Below the pieces are notes generated by a model that was not told where the DNA came from, did not search any database, and saw nothing but the letters and a program-made list of their open reading frames with translations. A stretch of DNA of 64,000 nt from Tremella fuciformis (lineage: Eukaryota; Basidiomycota; Tremellomycetes; Tremellales; Tremellaceae): assembly GCA_032768795.1 (NCBI GenBank), contig CP136490.1, forward strand, positions 6,882,001-6,946,000, in the 5' to 3' direction. This document shows positions 1 through 11,212 of the stretch, piece after piece. The position numbers and the translations under genes are program-made. Within the stretch, counting starts at the first letter, position 1; each line of letters starts with the position of its first letter.

Positions 1-691
1 GGTTGTGGTGCACTGGGACGACCGTGTCAGTGGTTAGCCGCAGGTCGAGTGTAGCTGACAACCAAGTTTCTCCCTCGGACGAAAACGGCTCGGCGTATGG
101 GTAAGTATGAGGACGGGGTCGTCAGTGACCACTGATTGCCAGCCTGGCATTACCTCACGGTCCCCCTCAAAGCTCAGCAATGCGAGACTTATCACACCCA
201 TGCCCGCTCTAGTGACGAACAGATGGTGTCGATGTGAGCTATAGTCAGACTTCATCGCTCGTGAGTGACATGACAGCACGTTCAATATGAACCGGTTGCA
301 AGGCATCCCGGAGAGCAAGTGCGGCAGGGTGATCATGACCTTGAATCCGCCCTTCGAGGTCGATCCGGCCAAAGTTTTGTCAAGATGGCCATTCCGCCAT
401 CCCGCCATGACCCAGAGGCTGCTCGATGCCCAGACAGAGCTCCCAATCATACAGCGCAAACGCGGTTTGACCTTTGTTGGCGGCTGGACAGGTAACGGCT
501 TTCACGAAGATGCCTTCACGAGCGGCCTCGTCGCTGCACGCGACCTAGGGGCCTCTCTTCCTTGGCCGATTGAGGCGAGCGAGTTGACGCACATCATTTC
601 AGACTCCGACACGATCTCTAAGCGGCTTGCAAGGTGGATTGGGCGCAGGCGTGTGGGATCTAATGAGCGCGCCGCGCATATGCGTCAGTAA
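1..691 (+). CDS. FAD/NAD(P)-binding amine-oxidase-like protein (COG2907 type), 3' part
   Basis: This is the C-terminal end of a flavin-dependent amine oxidase-like protein of the COG2907 kind, often found with cyclopropane-fatty-acid synthase in bacteria and common in fungi. I read an exon ending at 100, an exon at 143-233 and a last exon at 277-691; introns 101-142 and 234-276 have GT..AG ends and keep the frame. Family landmarks are the AWHYLT segment (usually WNYLT), MNRLQGIP, LNPPFEVDP, and the flavin-site tail FVGGWTGNGFHEDAFTSG near the C-terminus. The stop is at 689-691. The N-terminal Rossmann half lies before the window, and exon structure before about position 50 is unclear, with a possible further intron there. 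Substrate is unknown; membership of the family is well supported. Confidence 0.8.
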
Positions 692-929
692 AAGAAAGTC
701 TCATACTCTGCTAGGATTGAATCGTCTTGTGCACCGTGGGAAATCAGCCGTCCATTCCCGAGCCATGACCCGGTGGCTTGTGCGACGCGATGGGCGTTCA
801 CGACCACGACCAGCTCAACTTCGTTTCTTTCTCTTGCTCCTTGACGTGTCGCTTGTCGGTAGCGGCGCCTGAAAGCTGTCTGCTATCCAGTGAATCCAGC
901 GGACCGCCCAAAAGCGCGACTCCGTCAAA

Positions 930-3569
930 ATGTCTCGCTTCGTCCGGGCGGTGAGCGCCTGCCTTTACAGTCTTCAGCTTGACGACCTTGACGATGAATG
1001 GGAAACGCCTGAGCTGATCACGTACAGTCAAAGTACCGCCATGTGTATGGCGAAAAGTCCAAGGTGCACTATGAGAACGCCAAGATCTCGGGCAGCGCCT
1101 GGGACACGGATCTCATCACAGCTGGAGGAAAGTACATGGCGGTGAACTGGCAGGTGGCCGGTGGGGGTGTGAGCAGATTGTCTGGGTGATATTGCCAAGC
1201 TGAAGATCCTTAGGCTTTCGCCATTCTACCTCTCTTCTCGCCTTACACCCCTCCCACACCGGAAGGCTTCCCGCAGAAGCTGCCTGACATCCTTCCTCTG
1301 GCAAGAGGGCACACTGCACCGGTGCTTGACACGGCCTGGTCCCCCTTTGATGACAACCTAGTCGCTTCAGGGGGTGAAGATGGAAAGAGTGAGGACGCTG
1401 TCTACATTTGTTCCTTTCGCAGTGCTCATTAAACAGTCTGCATCTGGAAGATCGACGACAACATGTTCGATAGCTGGGGAGAAGACCACTGGGCGCCTGA
1501 GGACCTATCTCCTGCCGCTCGACTCAGCGCAGGCGGAAGGTGAGTATCTCAGCACGCCTATGCATGTGCTGCTTAGCCTGTAGGAAGGTCGGCCAGGTCA
1601 TCTTTCACCCTACCTCGTCCAACCTCCTGACGGCGACGTCTGGCGACCACATCGTCAGGCTGTTCGATGTGTCGAAGGCCGAAGCAGATGCGACAATCCT
1701 CCTCTCTGGGCACGGAGATTCGATTCAGAGCATAGCATGGAACTCCGTTGGGACTACTCTCGCTACTGTCAGCCTAACTGCGGGAAGTGTGTTTTGAAAT
1801 TGACGGGTCCAGACCTGCCGTGACAAGAAGTTGCGACTCTTCGATCCTCGAGCTGGCAAGGATGCTGTCAGGGTGACCGAGGGTCACTCTGGCGTGAAAG
1901 GCTCCAGAGTTGTTTGGCTTGGTGACCGAGACAGGATCGCGACTACTGGTGTACGCTCCAGACCTGCCGAATCGGCTGAGCTCACAATCAGTTCAGCAGA
2001 ATGTCTGACCGGCAACTGGGGCTTTGGGACACATCAGGCCTAAAGAACCTGGAGATGAACTCGCTTGACTCGAGCGCGTAAGCTTTTGCCTAGCCAATCA
2101 AGTCCACGCTCACTGGCAGTGGGGTCCTCATGCCTTTCTTCGCGGAGGGCAACGACGTTCTTTTCATTGCTGGCAAAGGGTGATACACGGGTCTGCTAGC
2201 CAGCGGTAATGCTGACTCTCAGTGATGGCAACATTCGATACTACGAGTACGAGGGCGATGCTCTTCACTTCTTGTCAGAGTATAAGTCGGCCGACCCGCG
2301 TGAGTATCGAGCTCTCTTTATCGACACAGCCGCTGACGAGCAGAGCGAGGCATGTGCATGCTGCCACGCCGAGCGCTGGACGTCGGGCAAAATGAGATTG
2401 CGCGGACGTACAAGCTGTACGGTAGCTCGATCGAGCCTCTTTCCTGGATCGTACCACGAAAAGCCGAGTCTTTCCAGTCGGAGTGAGTCTGCTGAGTCTC
2501 TCATATGCCCGGTCTAATGTCTAGCATCTTCCCGCCCGCCGCGTCCATTCAGCCCGCCCAGACAGCCGCAGACTTCTTCAGTGGAAAGAACGCGCGTCCG
2601 AAGCTTGTGGATCTGGAGACGCAAGCCGTATCCTCATCTTCGGAGCCCATCCCTGTTACGCCTTCCGCCCCAAAAAAGTCGCAAACCGCGCCTGCCACTT
2701 TCGCCTCGCCTACGCCCACGCCCAAAGAGGAGCCGAAGCCGAAAGAGCCCGAACCCGCACCTGCGGCTTCTGCCGCTGCTCCGGCACCAGAGCCGGATTT
2801 GACGGCGAAGGAGCTGGAGATTGCTCAGCCTGATGAGCCGGATAGCGATGAAGAGCCGTCGCCTGCACCGGTCAGATCTTCTCCGCCCTCAGCTGTAGCA
2901 GCATCGCCTGCTTCAACACCTGCGGTCAAAGAGGTGCCTTCACCTGCGCCAAATGATGTTCCTACGGTAGGTTGCTATCTGGGAAGATCTGTTGCTGACT
3001 CGGGTAGCCCAAAGACACTCTGCTTGTCAAGAAGCTGTCTTTGAAAGCCACAACGCCTACACGTGGATCACCACTCTCGGCGGGCTACGACCTGTATGCA
3101 GCCGAGGACAAGGTGGTGCCCGCGCGAGGCAAGGCGTTGGTCGACCTGCAACTGTCCATAGCAGTGCCCGAGGGAACATATGGCCGAGTAGCTCCCAGAA
3201 GTGGTCTCGGTGAGTTGCTTGTTCGCGTGCCGAGGCGAAGCTGAATGACAGCCTCGAAGCACTCTATACACACAGGGGCAGGTGTGATTGACGCGGACTA
3301 TCGGGGACCAGTCATGGTGCTGCTATTCAACTTGGGAGCCGAGGACTTTTCAGGTAAGCTGTCCTACCGACCGTACCCAGCTAAGCTCTAGTCAAATCTG
3401 GTGACCGTATCGCTCAGCTCGTGTTGGAAAAGATCGTCATGGCCCCGATCTTGGAGGTCGAGGTGCGCTGTTGTTGCGGAGCTGCATTGCATCGACTGAC
3501 GATTAGGACCTAGATGCAACTGCCAGGGGTATGGGAGGGTTTGGCTCCACCGGCGGCTTTGGCGTTTGA
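930..3569 (+). CDS. CRN1-DUT1: Coronin-dUTPase fusion protein
   Basis: One spliced frame encodes coronin followed by dUTPase. I count 15 exons totalling 2004 nt (667 codons plus stop), all joining in phase. Residues 1 to about 400 are the coronin beta-propeller: MSRFVRA start, [77 protein letters not shown]. The coronin extension [21 protein letters not shown] follows, then a Pro/Ala/Glu/Ser linker in place of the usual coiled coil. From residue 523 (exon 3008-3209) comes dUTPase with all five motifs: [34 protein letters not shown] and GFGSTG. No in-frame ATG lies between the extension and the dUTPase. Coronin binds actin and Arp2/3; dUTPase hydrolyses dUTP to dUMP. Two overlapping transcripts cannot be excluded, but the sequence shows one frame. 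Confidence 0.88.
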
Positions 3570-3673
3570 GGCGAGATTGTATCAAAGAGAATGTGCCAAT
3601 ATCACGAGACGAGAGATGCAATCCTAGCTATGCTGTTTCCTTCACCATCTATGTACGATCCGAGCACGTCAGA

Positions 3674-4817
3674 CTAGAGATTTCCGTTGAAGAATGCCGT
3701 CAGGGTAGCGAATACGTCTGCGTAGGCTGCGCGAGTCTTAGGGTCGTTGAGCTACGAATCAGCTTTCGACATGATGAGCAGGATGGCACAGCGCACGTCT
3801 CCCCTTGCGGCGGTAAAGCCGTGCAGTTGGTCCCTGTACCACTTCAACACGCATCTGTCGCCGAATGGCTTGGCCTTGATGACCGCCTGGAAGCCGTTGA
3901 CCTGGTAGTGAGCTGAAGACTGGATCTGGATCATGGACGAGACTGACGAGATCCTCGTCTTCGTTCATCGAAGGCAGCAGGCAGGTGGGGACATTGATCT
4001 TCTCTGCGGCCGCGGCGTTGACTTGCTTGCTATCGCTCAGAAGAATCTTCAAGGAGCTCTCGAGGTGACCCACCCGAAGTGTATCATAGCGAGTGCGTCG
4101 AATTGCGGTACAAGCGCCACGACATTGCCTCCCCTGCACCGTCAGCCTCGACGCGCACCCGGCATCTGCTCCTCGTTGCGCGACGCACCAGCAGAATCCA
4201 CAGCCGGCTACGCGCTCGTAGCCTTTGCGCCTGAGCTCGTCGATGAGCTGCGGCATGCGCTCGGCATTCTTGGGGATCCCGCCCCAGCCAGCATCAAACT
4301 TGGCCCGGATCGGCGCCCTGCGCTCAGCACTCGTCTATGCTGGGACGGAGACGCACTTCTCCTCTGCGGGCAGCTTGACAAACGTCGCAAAGTCGAGCGA
4401 CTCGCCCTGGTGCACATCGGGAATGAACACGTCGTACCCCACACTGGCAAGGATATCGGCGCCTCACAGATTTCAGCAGGACCACGAAGGGGCTCGGTCG
4501 CCGAGGCGCCTGTGCTGACGGACGTACCTTGGAAGTTCTGCGAGCAGAAGCCGCCAATATCGTAGAGATATACGATGGCCTTCTTGGACGGCTTGGTGCT
4601 GCTAAAGTAAGTCTTGAGACCGCCCAGGCCCTACTTGTCAGCTGCCCCCAACGAGTGAGAGATGTGGGACCGACCTCGGCGCCTTCGAGCCACCGCCCTT
4701 TGGCCTGGTAGTCGATCTCGACCGCAGGCAGCGAGTGGCACACTGCCTCGTCAGCCACTCATGTTGAAGTGCAGTAGAGGGGAAGGACTGACGCTCTTCG
4801 CCGGTGGGAATGGCCAT
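3674..4817 (-). CDS. Dienelactone hydrolase family protein
   Basis: An alpha/beta-hydrolase of the dienelactone hydrolase family, usually a small soluble Cys-Asp-His hydrolase. Exons on the minus strand give ADEAVCHSLPAVEIDYQAKG, a GLKTYFSS..AIVYLYDIGGF block, GADILASVGYDVFIPDVHQGE, the nucleophile elbow GCGFCW|GG split by an intron, INVPTCLLPSMNEDED, and a C-terminal block with the catalytic-His motif QLHGF, ending NGNL-stop. The open frame at the N-terminus begins with GTG at 4758. An upstream ATG at 4817 joins it in phase through a 35-nt GT..AG intron and lies about 45 nt below a TATATATAT box, so I prefer 4817; this is the least certain part. It converges on the coronin-dUTPase gene with about 105 nt between stops. 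Substrate unknown. Confidence 0.8.
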
Positions 4818-4858
4818 CTTGCTGTTGGGCAGCGGAAGGGAAGTGCCAGAGTACGATC

Positions 4859-4867
4859 TATATATAT
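4859..4867 (-). promoter_or_regulatory. TATA-like box upstream of the dienelactone hydrolase gene
   Basis: TATATATAT on the minus strand sits about 45 nt upstream of the proposed ATG at 4817. The spacing fits a TATA element with a short leader. Inference only. Confidence 0.35.
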
Positions 4868-5142
4868 GCAGAGGGGTGACTGCGGGCCGAGGGCGCCGGT
4901 GGGGCTCCACGATCTTCGCCGAGGTTTCGGCGCCCGAGAGTCGCCAAGCTCACAACTCCACAGGACACTTCCAGGCCAATACTCAAGCATCGCTCACAAG
5001 TATCATTACGCTATCTGTCGTATGGCTTCTGACTACTTGTACATCTCGACGTCTGCCATCCACCACCTACGTCCTCACCTCCGTCTCCTGCCTCCTCCTC
5101 GCTTCTCTTACTATTCTCTTGCCTTTCGGGCATTTGAAGAGC

Positions 5143-7239
5143 TTAGACCATCTCGTGGCCCTTGCGCTTCTCGCCGTTGAGCCCGGTGGACTCGTTGTGG
5201 TCGACCGCAGTGGCGGTCTCGGCGTGCTGGACATCTTGGGCGATCTTGTCGAGTCCAATCTGCTTGGCGACTCGCTCCCTTCGCTCCCTGTCCTCCGCGC
5301 CTGATGCGTCGTGGAAGATGGCGTCGACCTCTTCCAGGCTGAGACCCTTGAGCTCTGGGACAATCTGCGGAATGAGCTTTCTTCTCACGTCACGCTTCAA
5401 AGACGGCCAGATGGCCCGACAAAAGATTCTTCCAGAGAGGGAGGGCAGGCTTAAGGGCTCAGTCTTTAACACTCACGAAGATGGAGAAGAGGAAACCGGC
5501 GATGCAGAAGCACATGAAAGTGATGTATGTCTTGTAGCCAATGTTGGTGATCATGACGGGGGTGACCATGGCCACGGTGAAGTTCATGATCCAGCTGAGT
5601 AGATCAGTCATGTCCCAAAATCAAACGGTAGACTGCTCACTTGACAGCTGACGAGATGGACATGCCCTTGGCGCGCATGTCAAGGGGGAAGACCTCGGCC
5701 GAGACGACCCAGGCGAGAGGACCCCAGGTAACGGCAAAGTTGGCAATGTACCAATAGACTGCGAGTTAACGTAAATCTGAATGTGGCAAGATTTATTCAC
5801 TCATGAAGACGGCACCGTTACCGGCCTTCTTGTGGTTGCCAAAGTCGTTACCGTAGACAGCGACGATCGCAGCGATAGTAGCGTGCGAAATGGCCATGTT
5901 CGCCTCACCCCAGGCAAGCATGGGCCTTCGACCAAAGTTGTCAACGAAGAGAACGGCAGGAATTGTCATGATAAAGTTGACGATACCGACCACACCGGTC
6001 GCCAGCAAGCTGATGGTGCCGGTCGCGCTCGAGCTGGAGCCAGAGAGGCCGATCTGCGTGAAGATCGTAGGGGCGTAGTAGATAATTGCGTTGATGCCTG
6101 TCCACTGCTGGAGGCCCTGTGTTGTAGCACCGATGAAGAGACGGTGAAGCAGGGGCTTGGTGGTCAAGAGACGCTTGTATTCGAGAAGGGTGACGCGGCC
6201 GTTGACCTCATCAATGCCGTAGCGCTCCTTGGCGGCCTCGCGCTCGACGAGGCGCTCAGCCTGAAGGGCACGGAACTCGTATTGGACTTCGGGGGACTCG
6301 GCGGGCATGGACCGGAGGTAGGCGAGGTTGTGCAGGCACTCCTCCTCACGTCCTGGGAGTCAGGAACGGTCATATCACTGGGTGTCAATCAAGACGTACC
6401 CTTAAGCATAAGCCATCGAGGCGAGAAGGGCAGGAAGCAAGCGCCGACACAGAGAATGACCGCGGGAATGAGCTGCAGGGCGAGAGGAAGTCGCCACGCG
6501 GCATTGCTCTGGCCGGGAACATGGGTGCCGCCGATGTCTGTTTTTCAGCTGAAGCACTTTCATCTCGTCGATGAGCTCACAGTTGGTCCCGTATCCGATC
6601 CAGTAGCTGATGAGGATACCGACTGACCTGTCAGTATCTGTCCAGCCTCGCGTGATTCTGAACTCACAGGTGATGGCCAACTGCTGCAGGGCAACCAGGG
6701 ATCCTCGGATACCCGGAGGAGCGAGCTCGGCGTTGAACATGGGCACGAGCATGGACAGTGCGCCGACGCCGAGACCGGCAACGAACCGGCCGGCGTAGAT
6801 GCAACCGACGTCCGAGTTGGCAGCAGCCTGAGTGATGGTGCCAATCATGAAGATGACACACCAGCCCGAGATCGAGTACTTTCGCGAGTATTTGTCGGCA
6901 GTCCAGCCGGCAACGAGGGACCCGAAGAACGCGCCGAGCTCAAGGATGGAGGTGAGAAGACCTTTGGTGTTGGAGTTTGTAAGCTGTTGGTCAGCGCGAC
7001 CACCCTGTGCCGATGCACAGGAGACAAACGGTTTTGGTGTATCGGTCGACGAAGATTTCCATGACCTGAACCTGACCAAAGACACCCTGGTTGTAGCCGT
7101 AGAGGACACCGCCGAGGGACGCAAAGAGGGTCAAGGCGAGACATTTGCCGTTGTTGAAGAGACCTCGCCATCCCGCCTGCTGGGCGTTGTGGACGAGGAG
7201 CGCGTCAAAGTCGCCCCCGCCAGCTGCGCCGCCCGCCAT
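5143..7239 (-). CDS. MFS sugar porter (hexose-transporter-like)
   Basis: A twelve-helix sugar porter of the major facilitator superfamily in the plasma membrane. The start is ATG at 7237-7239 (MAGGAAGGGDF). Recognisable blocks in order are FASLGGVLYGYNQGVFGQVQ (TM1), GLLTSILELGAFFGSLVAGW with ADKYSRKYS, GRFVAGLGVGALSMLVPMFN, LAPPGIRGSLVALQQLAIT, a central cytosolic loop with RSMPAESPEVQYEFRALQ, TTQGLQQWTGINAIIYYAPT, FVDNFGRRPML, and the PELKGLSLEEVDAIF tail. At least six short introns interrupt it. The hydrophilic C-terminus ends HEMV-stop. The QQWTGIN and PELKGLSLEE signatures are typical of fungal hexose/polyol/quinate porters. The substrate cannot be read from the sequence. Confidence 0.9.
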
Positions 7240-9435
7240 GTTGCCGTGTGTCTTGTCGTGTGTTACTTTGGTGCCGGTAGTACTGCTCTGCTCGTGTTGG
7301 CAGCGGTGCGAGTCGCTGCACTAAAGGTGGTTGTCGTGTGAGGAATGTGTGGGGTGTAGATTGATGTGGTTCACGGGGCCGCGCGAGTCCGGGTGGATGT
7401 TATATGGCAATCTCAGACCGATGATGAGCAGCCTTCGTCACCACCGGAACACGGTCCGCGTACGAGGGGGAAGGAAGAGAAGCTGTCTGCCGGTTGGCGA
7501 CTTTCCGGCGGCGGGGAGGGTGGATCGCTAGAGGGTACAAGCAAAAGGAGGGGCCTCGGGCAGCGGACAAGAGGGAAAAAATTTGATGTAGATTGACTTC
7601 TTGCTTAGGTATGGGTGACGTAGCGAGTCACGTCTCTCTCGCCTGCGCTTCGCCTGTACAGCAGGGGAGGGTTTCCCGAATCGTCCTCTGCACCCAAAGC
7701 CACCAGGCGGCAAATAAATGCATTGGCGCCAAGCGGAGCGCCGAGTTGGCCGCCGCTTCCGCATCTCAGCTGTAGAGAGAGACGACTGCGTACGGCCGCA
7801 TGGTCTGTCATGTGCCCAAAAAACCAAATGACTACGAGTAGACCTTCGCTAGGAGCAAAAGGATGGCATGACGTCAGGGGAGTTCAGGGAGATGTCCTGA
7901 TTACGGCACCCTTTCGATTGAAAACGGTGTGGGGCCTCGGCTCCAATCCCGCCTTAGCCCGTCCGAAACCGGCTCCTCCCAGCAGGACAGTCAGATGGCT
8001 GCCGCTTTTGCCGGGAGGGAGAGAGATTGGCTCGAATGCAGCCTGCTGACACAGCAAGAGTGAGTGATGATCATGTGGATTTGGCGTGAGCAATGCATGG
8101 TCCCACCGACTGGATCGGACATCTGCGCAGCTCTCGCTTTTGTGTGTTGCCTTGTCCACGCGGCCTGGCATTCGAGTGCCAGCCCTTCCGTTCTGTCTCG
8201 TTCTGGGGTGACGCTGCCCACATCCCATGAACCCAAGGACACAATACGCCAGACACCGAGGAGGAGGAGGAGCTAAGGAGAGGAAGAGGGCCGAGTCGGC
8301 CCAGCTGCAATAGCCGCACGAAACCCTTTATTTTCCCACGGAATTTCGAGGGCTCTCGGGTCAGGTTCAGGACACGGCGTCCACTGCCGCAACCCACCCC
8401 GCAGGACATTGGCGGCAAGTGACAGGAACGAGAGGCTGAACAGTTCAAGTGGGAACCAAAGACGCTTGGCCTAGCAGGCGTCACTTGCATCCGTTTGCTC
8501 GCAAACAATTGTACGTTATTGAGGCGCTGAGATTCCGGGAGGAACCGCCCGAAGTCAGGTGTTCAGGCTACAATAAACGGCCGCCGGCCGCGACGGCTCA
8601 GTGGGCTTTCCTCGCGGTCGACTGTTTGCTCTTCGAGCTAAAGACACCTGCGGGTGCATAACATCGGTCTAGGCCGAAAGCAAGATCTAAATCGGTCGCC
8701 GAGGTCGAGCACAACCGACAGCTAGGCTGGATGCGCTGATGCCCTCAACATGGACAGAGGATGGGCAGCAAGCGGTACACACAGCGCAGCCAGTCCCCGC
8801 TTCAAAGCCTATGGAATTGCCGACGGTGATCCTAGTGGACAGGCATTCGTGTTCGGCCAACGACTCATCATGGAATGAGAACAACGTGCTCAATACGACT
8901 AAAACACAGCTCACGCGGTGCCGTCGATGGACAAATGATGGGCAGCTGAGAGCTGCGCCGCGATGCGAGTCGACATGCGTCTGTACTTCCTTTCCCATCT
9001 CGCGGATTGGCTTCACATTTGGTCCCGGGACCTCTCAGGCCAGTCAAGACGACTTGAGAGGCCATGCAAGACGAGGCGAATGAAAGACCTATGCGCCTTT
9101 GAAGGCGACGGCTGACGAAGGACGCGCTTTCAAAGTCCAATCTTCCGGGTCAAAGGATATGAAGCGGCGACCTCGGACGCCAGAAGGACTTGCTGTCACG
9201 ATCAATCTCTCCCGGTCAAAGGTGAACGGAAGAGACCCTCTGAGGACGTACGACGCTCAAGAAGGCAGTATGCTCACGACTGTAATCCGACCCATGCTCG
9301 AGCATCAATCAGCTAATCAGGCATCACTGACCTGAACTCCATCGCCTCAAACCGATCTTCTCTCAGGCAGGGGTCCGAGCGTCGCGCGAAGCGACCACAT
9401 CGTTGCCCGCTTCACTCCGCACGCGGGAAGAAAGA
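7240..9435. other. Long intergenic region between divergent genes
   Basis: About 2.2 kb separate the sugar porter (minus) from the Ser/Pro-rich orphan (plus). I see no exon chain with protein family features on either strand and no tRNA-like A/B boxes. The part next to the transporter has a GCGGGGAGGG block near 7511-7520, compatible with a Mig1/CreA-type glucose repressor site (SYGGGG), which would suit a regulated transporter; this is weak evidence. An unannotated non-coding RNA or small spliced gene cannot be excluded. Confidence 0.5.
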
Positions 9436-10764
9436 ATGCGGACCCTCTCCCAGCCGCCCGCGTCGGCACCCGCGACCACGCTCTCGCACCCCATCCGGCT
9501 GAGCGACATCCTGTCACCCCGCACGCCCCTCACGGGCATAACCACGTCCACAGCAGACGAGCACCACCCCGTCGAGGTCGAAGTGGAGATCGTCGACGAC
9601 CCGCCCATGTCAGGATGGAGCGACTCGACGCTCTCCACCCCCGCACCGACCCCGCTGTCGTCCGCCTTCCCCATCAGCCGGCTGTCCGGCCGGGCGTCCT
9701 TGGAACGGGGGCCAGAGGCCCGTGCCACCGCTCGGCGTGATGCTGATGCTGGCGCTGATGCGCTCGGCGACGCATCTCATTACGGAGATGCCCCGTCCGC
9801 TCCCGTCAAGCTGCGGCTCGAACTGCCCCCGGCGGTCAAATTTCGCACGCGGCTCTCTCGGCTCGCTTCTTCTTCCCCGCTTGACGGCGTCCTGGATATC
9901 GGCCGCACGCCCCCCAATACCGCCAGTGCCGGCGAGGGGCGCGAGCTGAGCATGCGCGAGGGGGAGACTCGCGCGTCCCGCACCAGCTTCAGCATCTCCT
10001 CGTGGGCGCGCGCGCGTTCTCGTCCCTCCGCCGACCTGCCAGACACATCGAGCAGCAGCTACCCCCCACAAGATGTATCTCCGGGTAGTGCGACCACCAA
10101 GAGCCCGCTGAAGTGGCTGCGGCGCGTCTCTGGCTCGCCTGCATCGCCCTCGCCGCCGTCCACTACCACTCGGGGTTTCTGGGGCTTGCCGTCGCCCCTG
10201 CAGCGTATCCGCACGCCTCGCACAGCCAGCAAAGATGCTGTTCAACTTAAAAGGACGTGGACGATACAGCTCGATAAGGTACATGGCCAAGTCGTCCTCT
10301 CCCCGTATGCGGGCACTGCGGCACTCAAGTCGCCTCGTCCATTACCGACACCCATCTCGGCGGACCACGACGGAGCAAATGCAGCAGGCGGTGAAGGTAC
10401 CGGCCCAGCGGACATGTCGCCCATGTCGCCTCTGCCACCCTTGCGTACGCCCAAGACGCCCTTGAGCGCATCTACTCACTCTGTGTCCCGGCCGGGCGAA
10501 GGGACATACCGTGTGAGCGTCGAGACGGCAAGCTCGGCGGGAGTTGTGCTCCTCATGCGGGACGAGAGTGGAGTCCTGCTTGCTCGCCTATCTTTGGGGC
10601 AAGACGGGGACAGGGTGGAGCTGCTGTCGCCCGAGGAAAGGCAGCAGCACTCAGACGAGCCAGAGGGCGGCACTCGGAATGAGTACGAGCACGAGTCGAG
10701 CGCAGACGCCCCGACTCAACAGATTCCCCTAGAGACGCTGAACGGCTCCGGGGTGGACTCGTAA
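9436..10764 (+). CDS. Ser/Pro/Ala-rich protein of unknown function
   Basis: A single-exon open frame of 442 codons from the first in-frame ATG at 9436 (AAGA-ATG-CGG context). The frame is open further upstream from a TTG at 9403, but that is not a eukaryotic start. The protein is mostly low-complexity, with many SP/TP sites (SPRTPLTG, SPLKWLRRVSGSPASPSPP, TPRTASK) suggesting phosphorylation by proline-directed kinases. Only the C-terminal third looks folded: RTWTIQLDKVHGQVVLSPY, then YRVSVETASSAGVVLLMRDE and LLARLSLGQDGDRVELLSPEE, which reads like short beta strands. The antisense strand also carries a 226-codon open frame, a consequence of GC-rich third positions. I do not recognise a family. 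Confidence 0.65.
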   Translation: MRTLSQPPASAPATTLSHPIRLSDILSPRTPLTGITTSTADEHHPVEVEVEIVDDPPMSGWSDSTLSTPAPTPLSSAFPISRLSGRASLERGPEARATARRDADAGADALGDASHYGDAPSAPVKLRLELPPAVKFRTRLSRLASSSPLDGVLDIGRTPPNTASAGEGRELSMREGETRASRTSFSISSWARARSRPSADLPDTSSSSYPPQDVSPGSATTKSPLKWLRRVSGSPASPSPPSTTTRGFWGLPSPLQRIRTPRTASKDAVQLKRTWTIQLDKVHGQVVLSPYAGTAALKSPRPLPTPISADHDGANAAGGEGTGPADMSPMSPLPPLRTPKTPLSASTHSVSRPGEGTYRVSVETASSAGVVLLMRDESGVLLARLSLGQDGDRVELLSPEERQQHSDEPEGGTRNEYEHESSADAPTQQIPLETLNGSGVDS

Positions 10765-11212
10765 GCTGCACCGTCTCCCCCTTGCCATGGCTCAGATAAC
10801 TGAGCAGGAGACTGAGGCTGTACGCCCCCAGGGGCACTTACACTTGGCGCACAACGCCCGGGCTGGCGCTCTGCCACTCGCCCTCGCGCACCACTACTGC
10901 CAAGATCTCATGGAGACCATTAGGCCGGACTCGGCTCACTGTGATCGGGTACGAGGACGATCAGCCCATGACACACTTACTTCTGGTCTCAGCTGCCAAG
11001 GTGGGTCTTGGCACCTCGTCTTCCTCCTTGAGGCGGTCTGCTCACGGCAGGTATGGCTGGATAGACAAGCCGACCGTGACTTTCGCCTATAATGGCCCTG
11101 TACCAAACCCTATCATGGCACCTCGAGAAATGCACCAAATGCTCATGGAATGCTATCACTACTGTACAAACACTCGACAACAGCCCAGACGTATTTCGTT
11201 CAACCCTTGTTA
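10765..11212. other. Convergent intergenic region
   Basis: About 450 nt between the stop of the Ser/Pro-rich orphan and the stop of the histone deacetylase gene. Only 3' ends should lie here; no coding or RNA features are visible. Confidence 0.5.

Noticed and set aside
930..3008. Coronin region as a pseudogene because single frames keep ending in stops
   Set aside because: Every stop lies in a GT..AG intron, and the exons sum to a multiple of three with intact propeller motifs.
3209..3251. dUTPase with a deleted segment between motifs 2 and 3
   Set aside because: Choosing the GACAG acceptor at 3251 restores [11 protein letters not shown] in phase, giving the normal spacing.
9610..10290. 226-codon minus-strand open frame
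   Set aside because: Antisense to the Ser/Pro-rich orphan; Arg/Gly-rich composition is what reverse reading of GC-rich codons gives.
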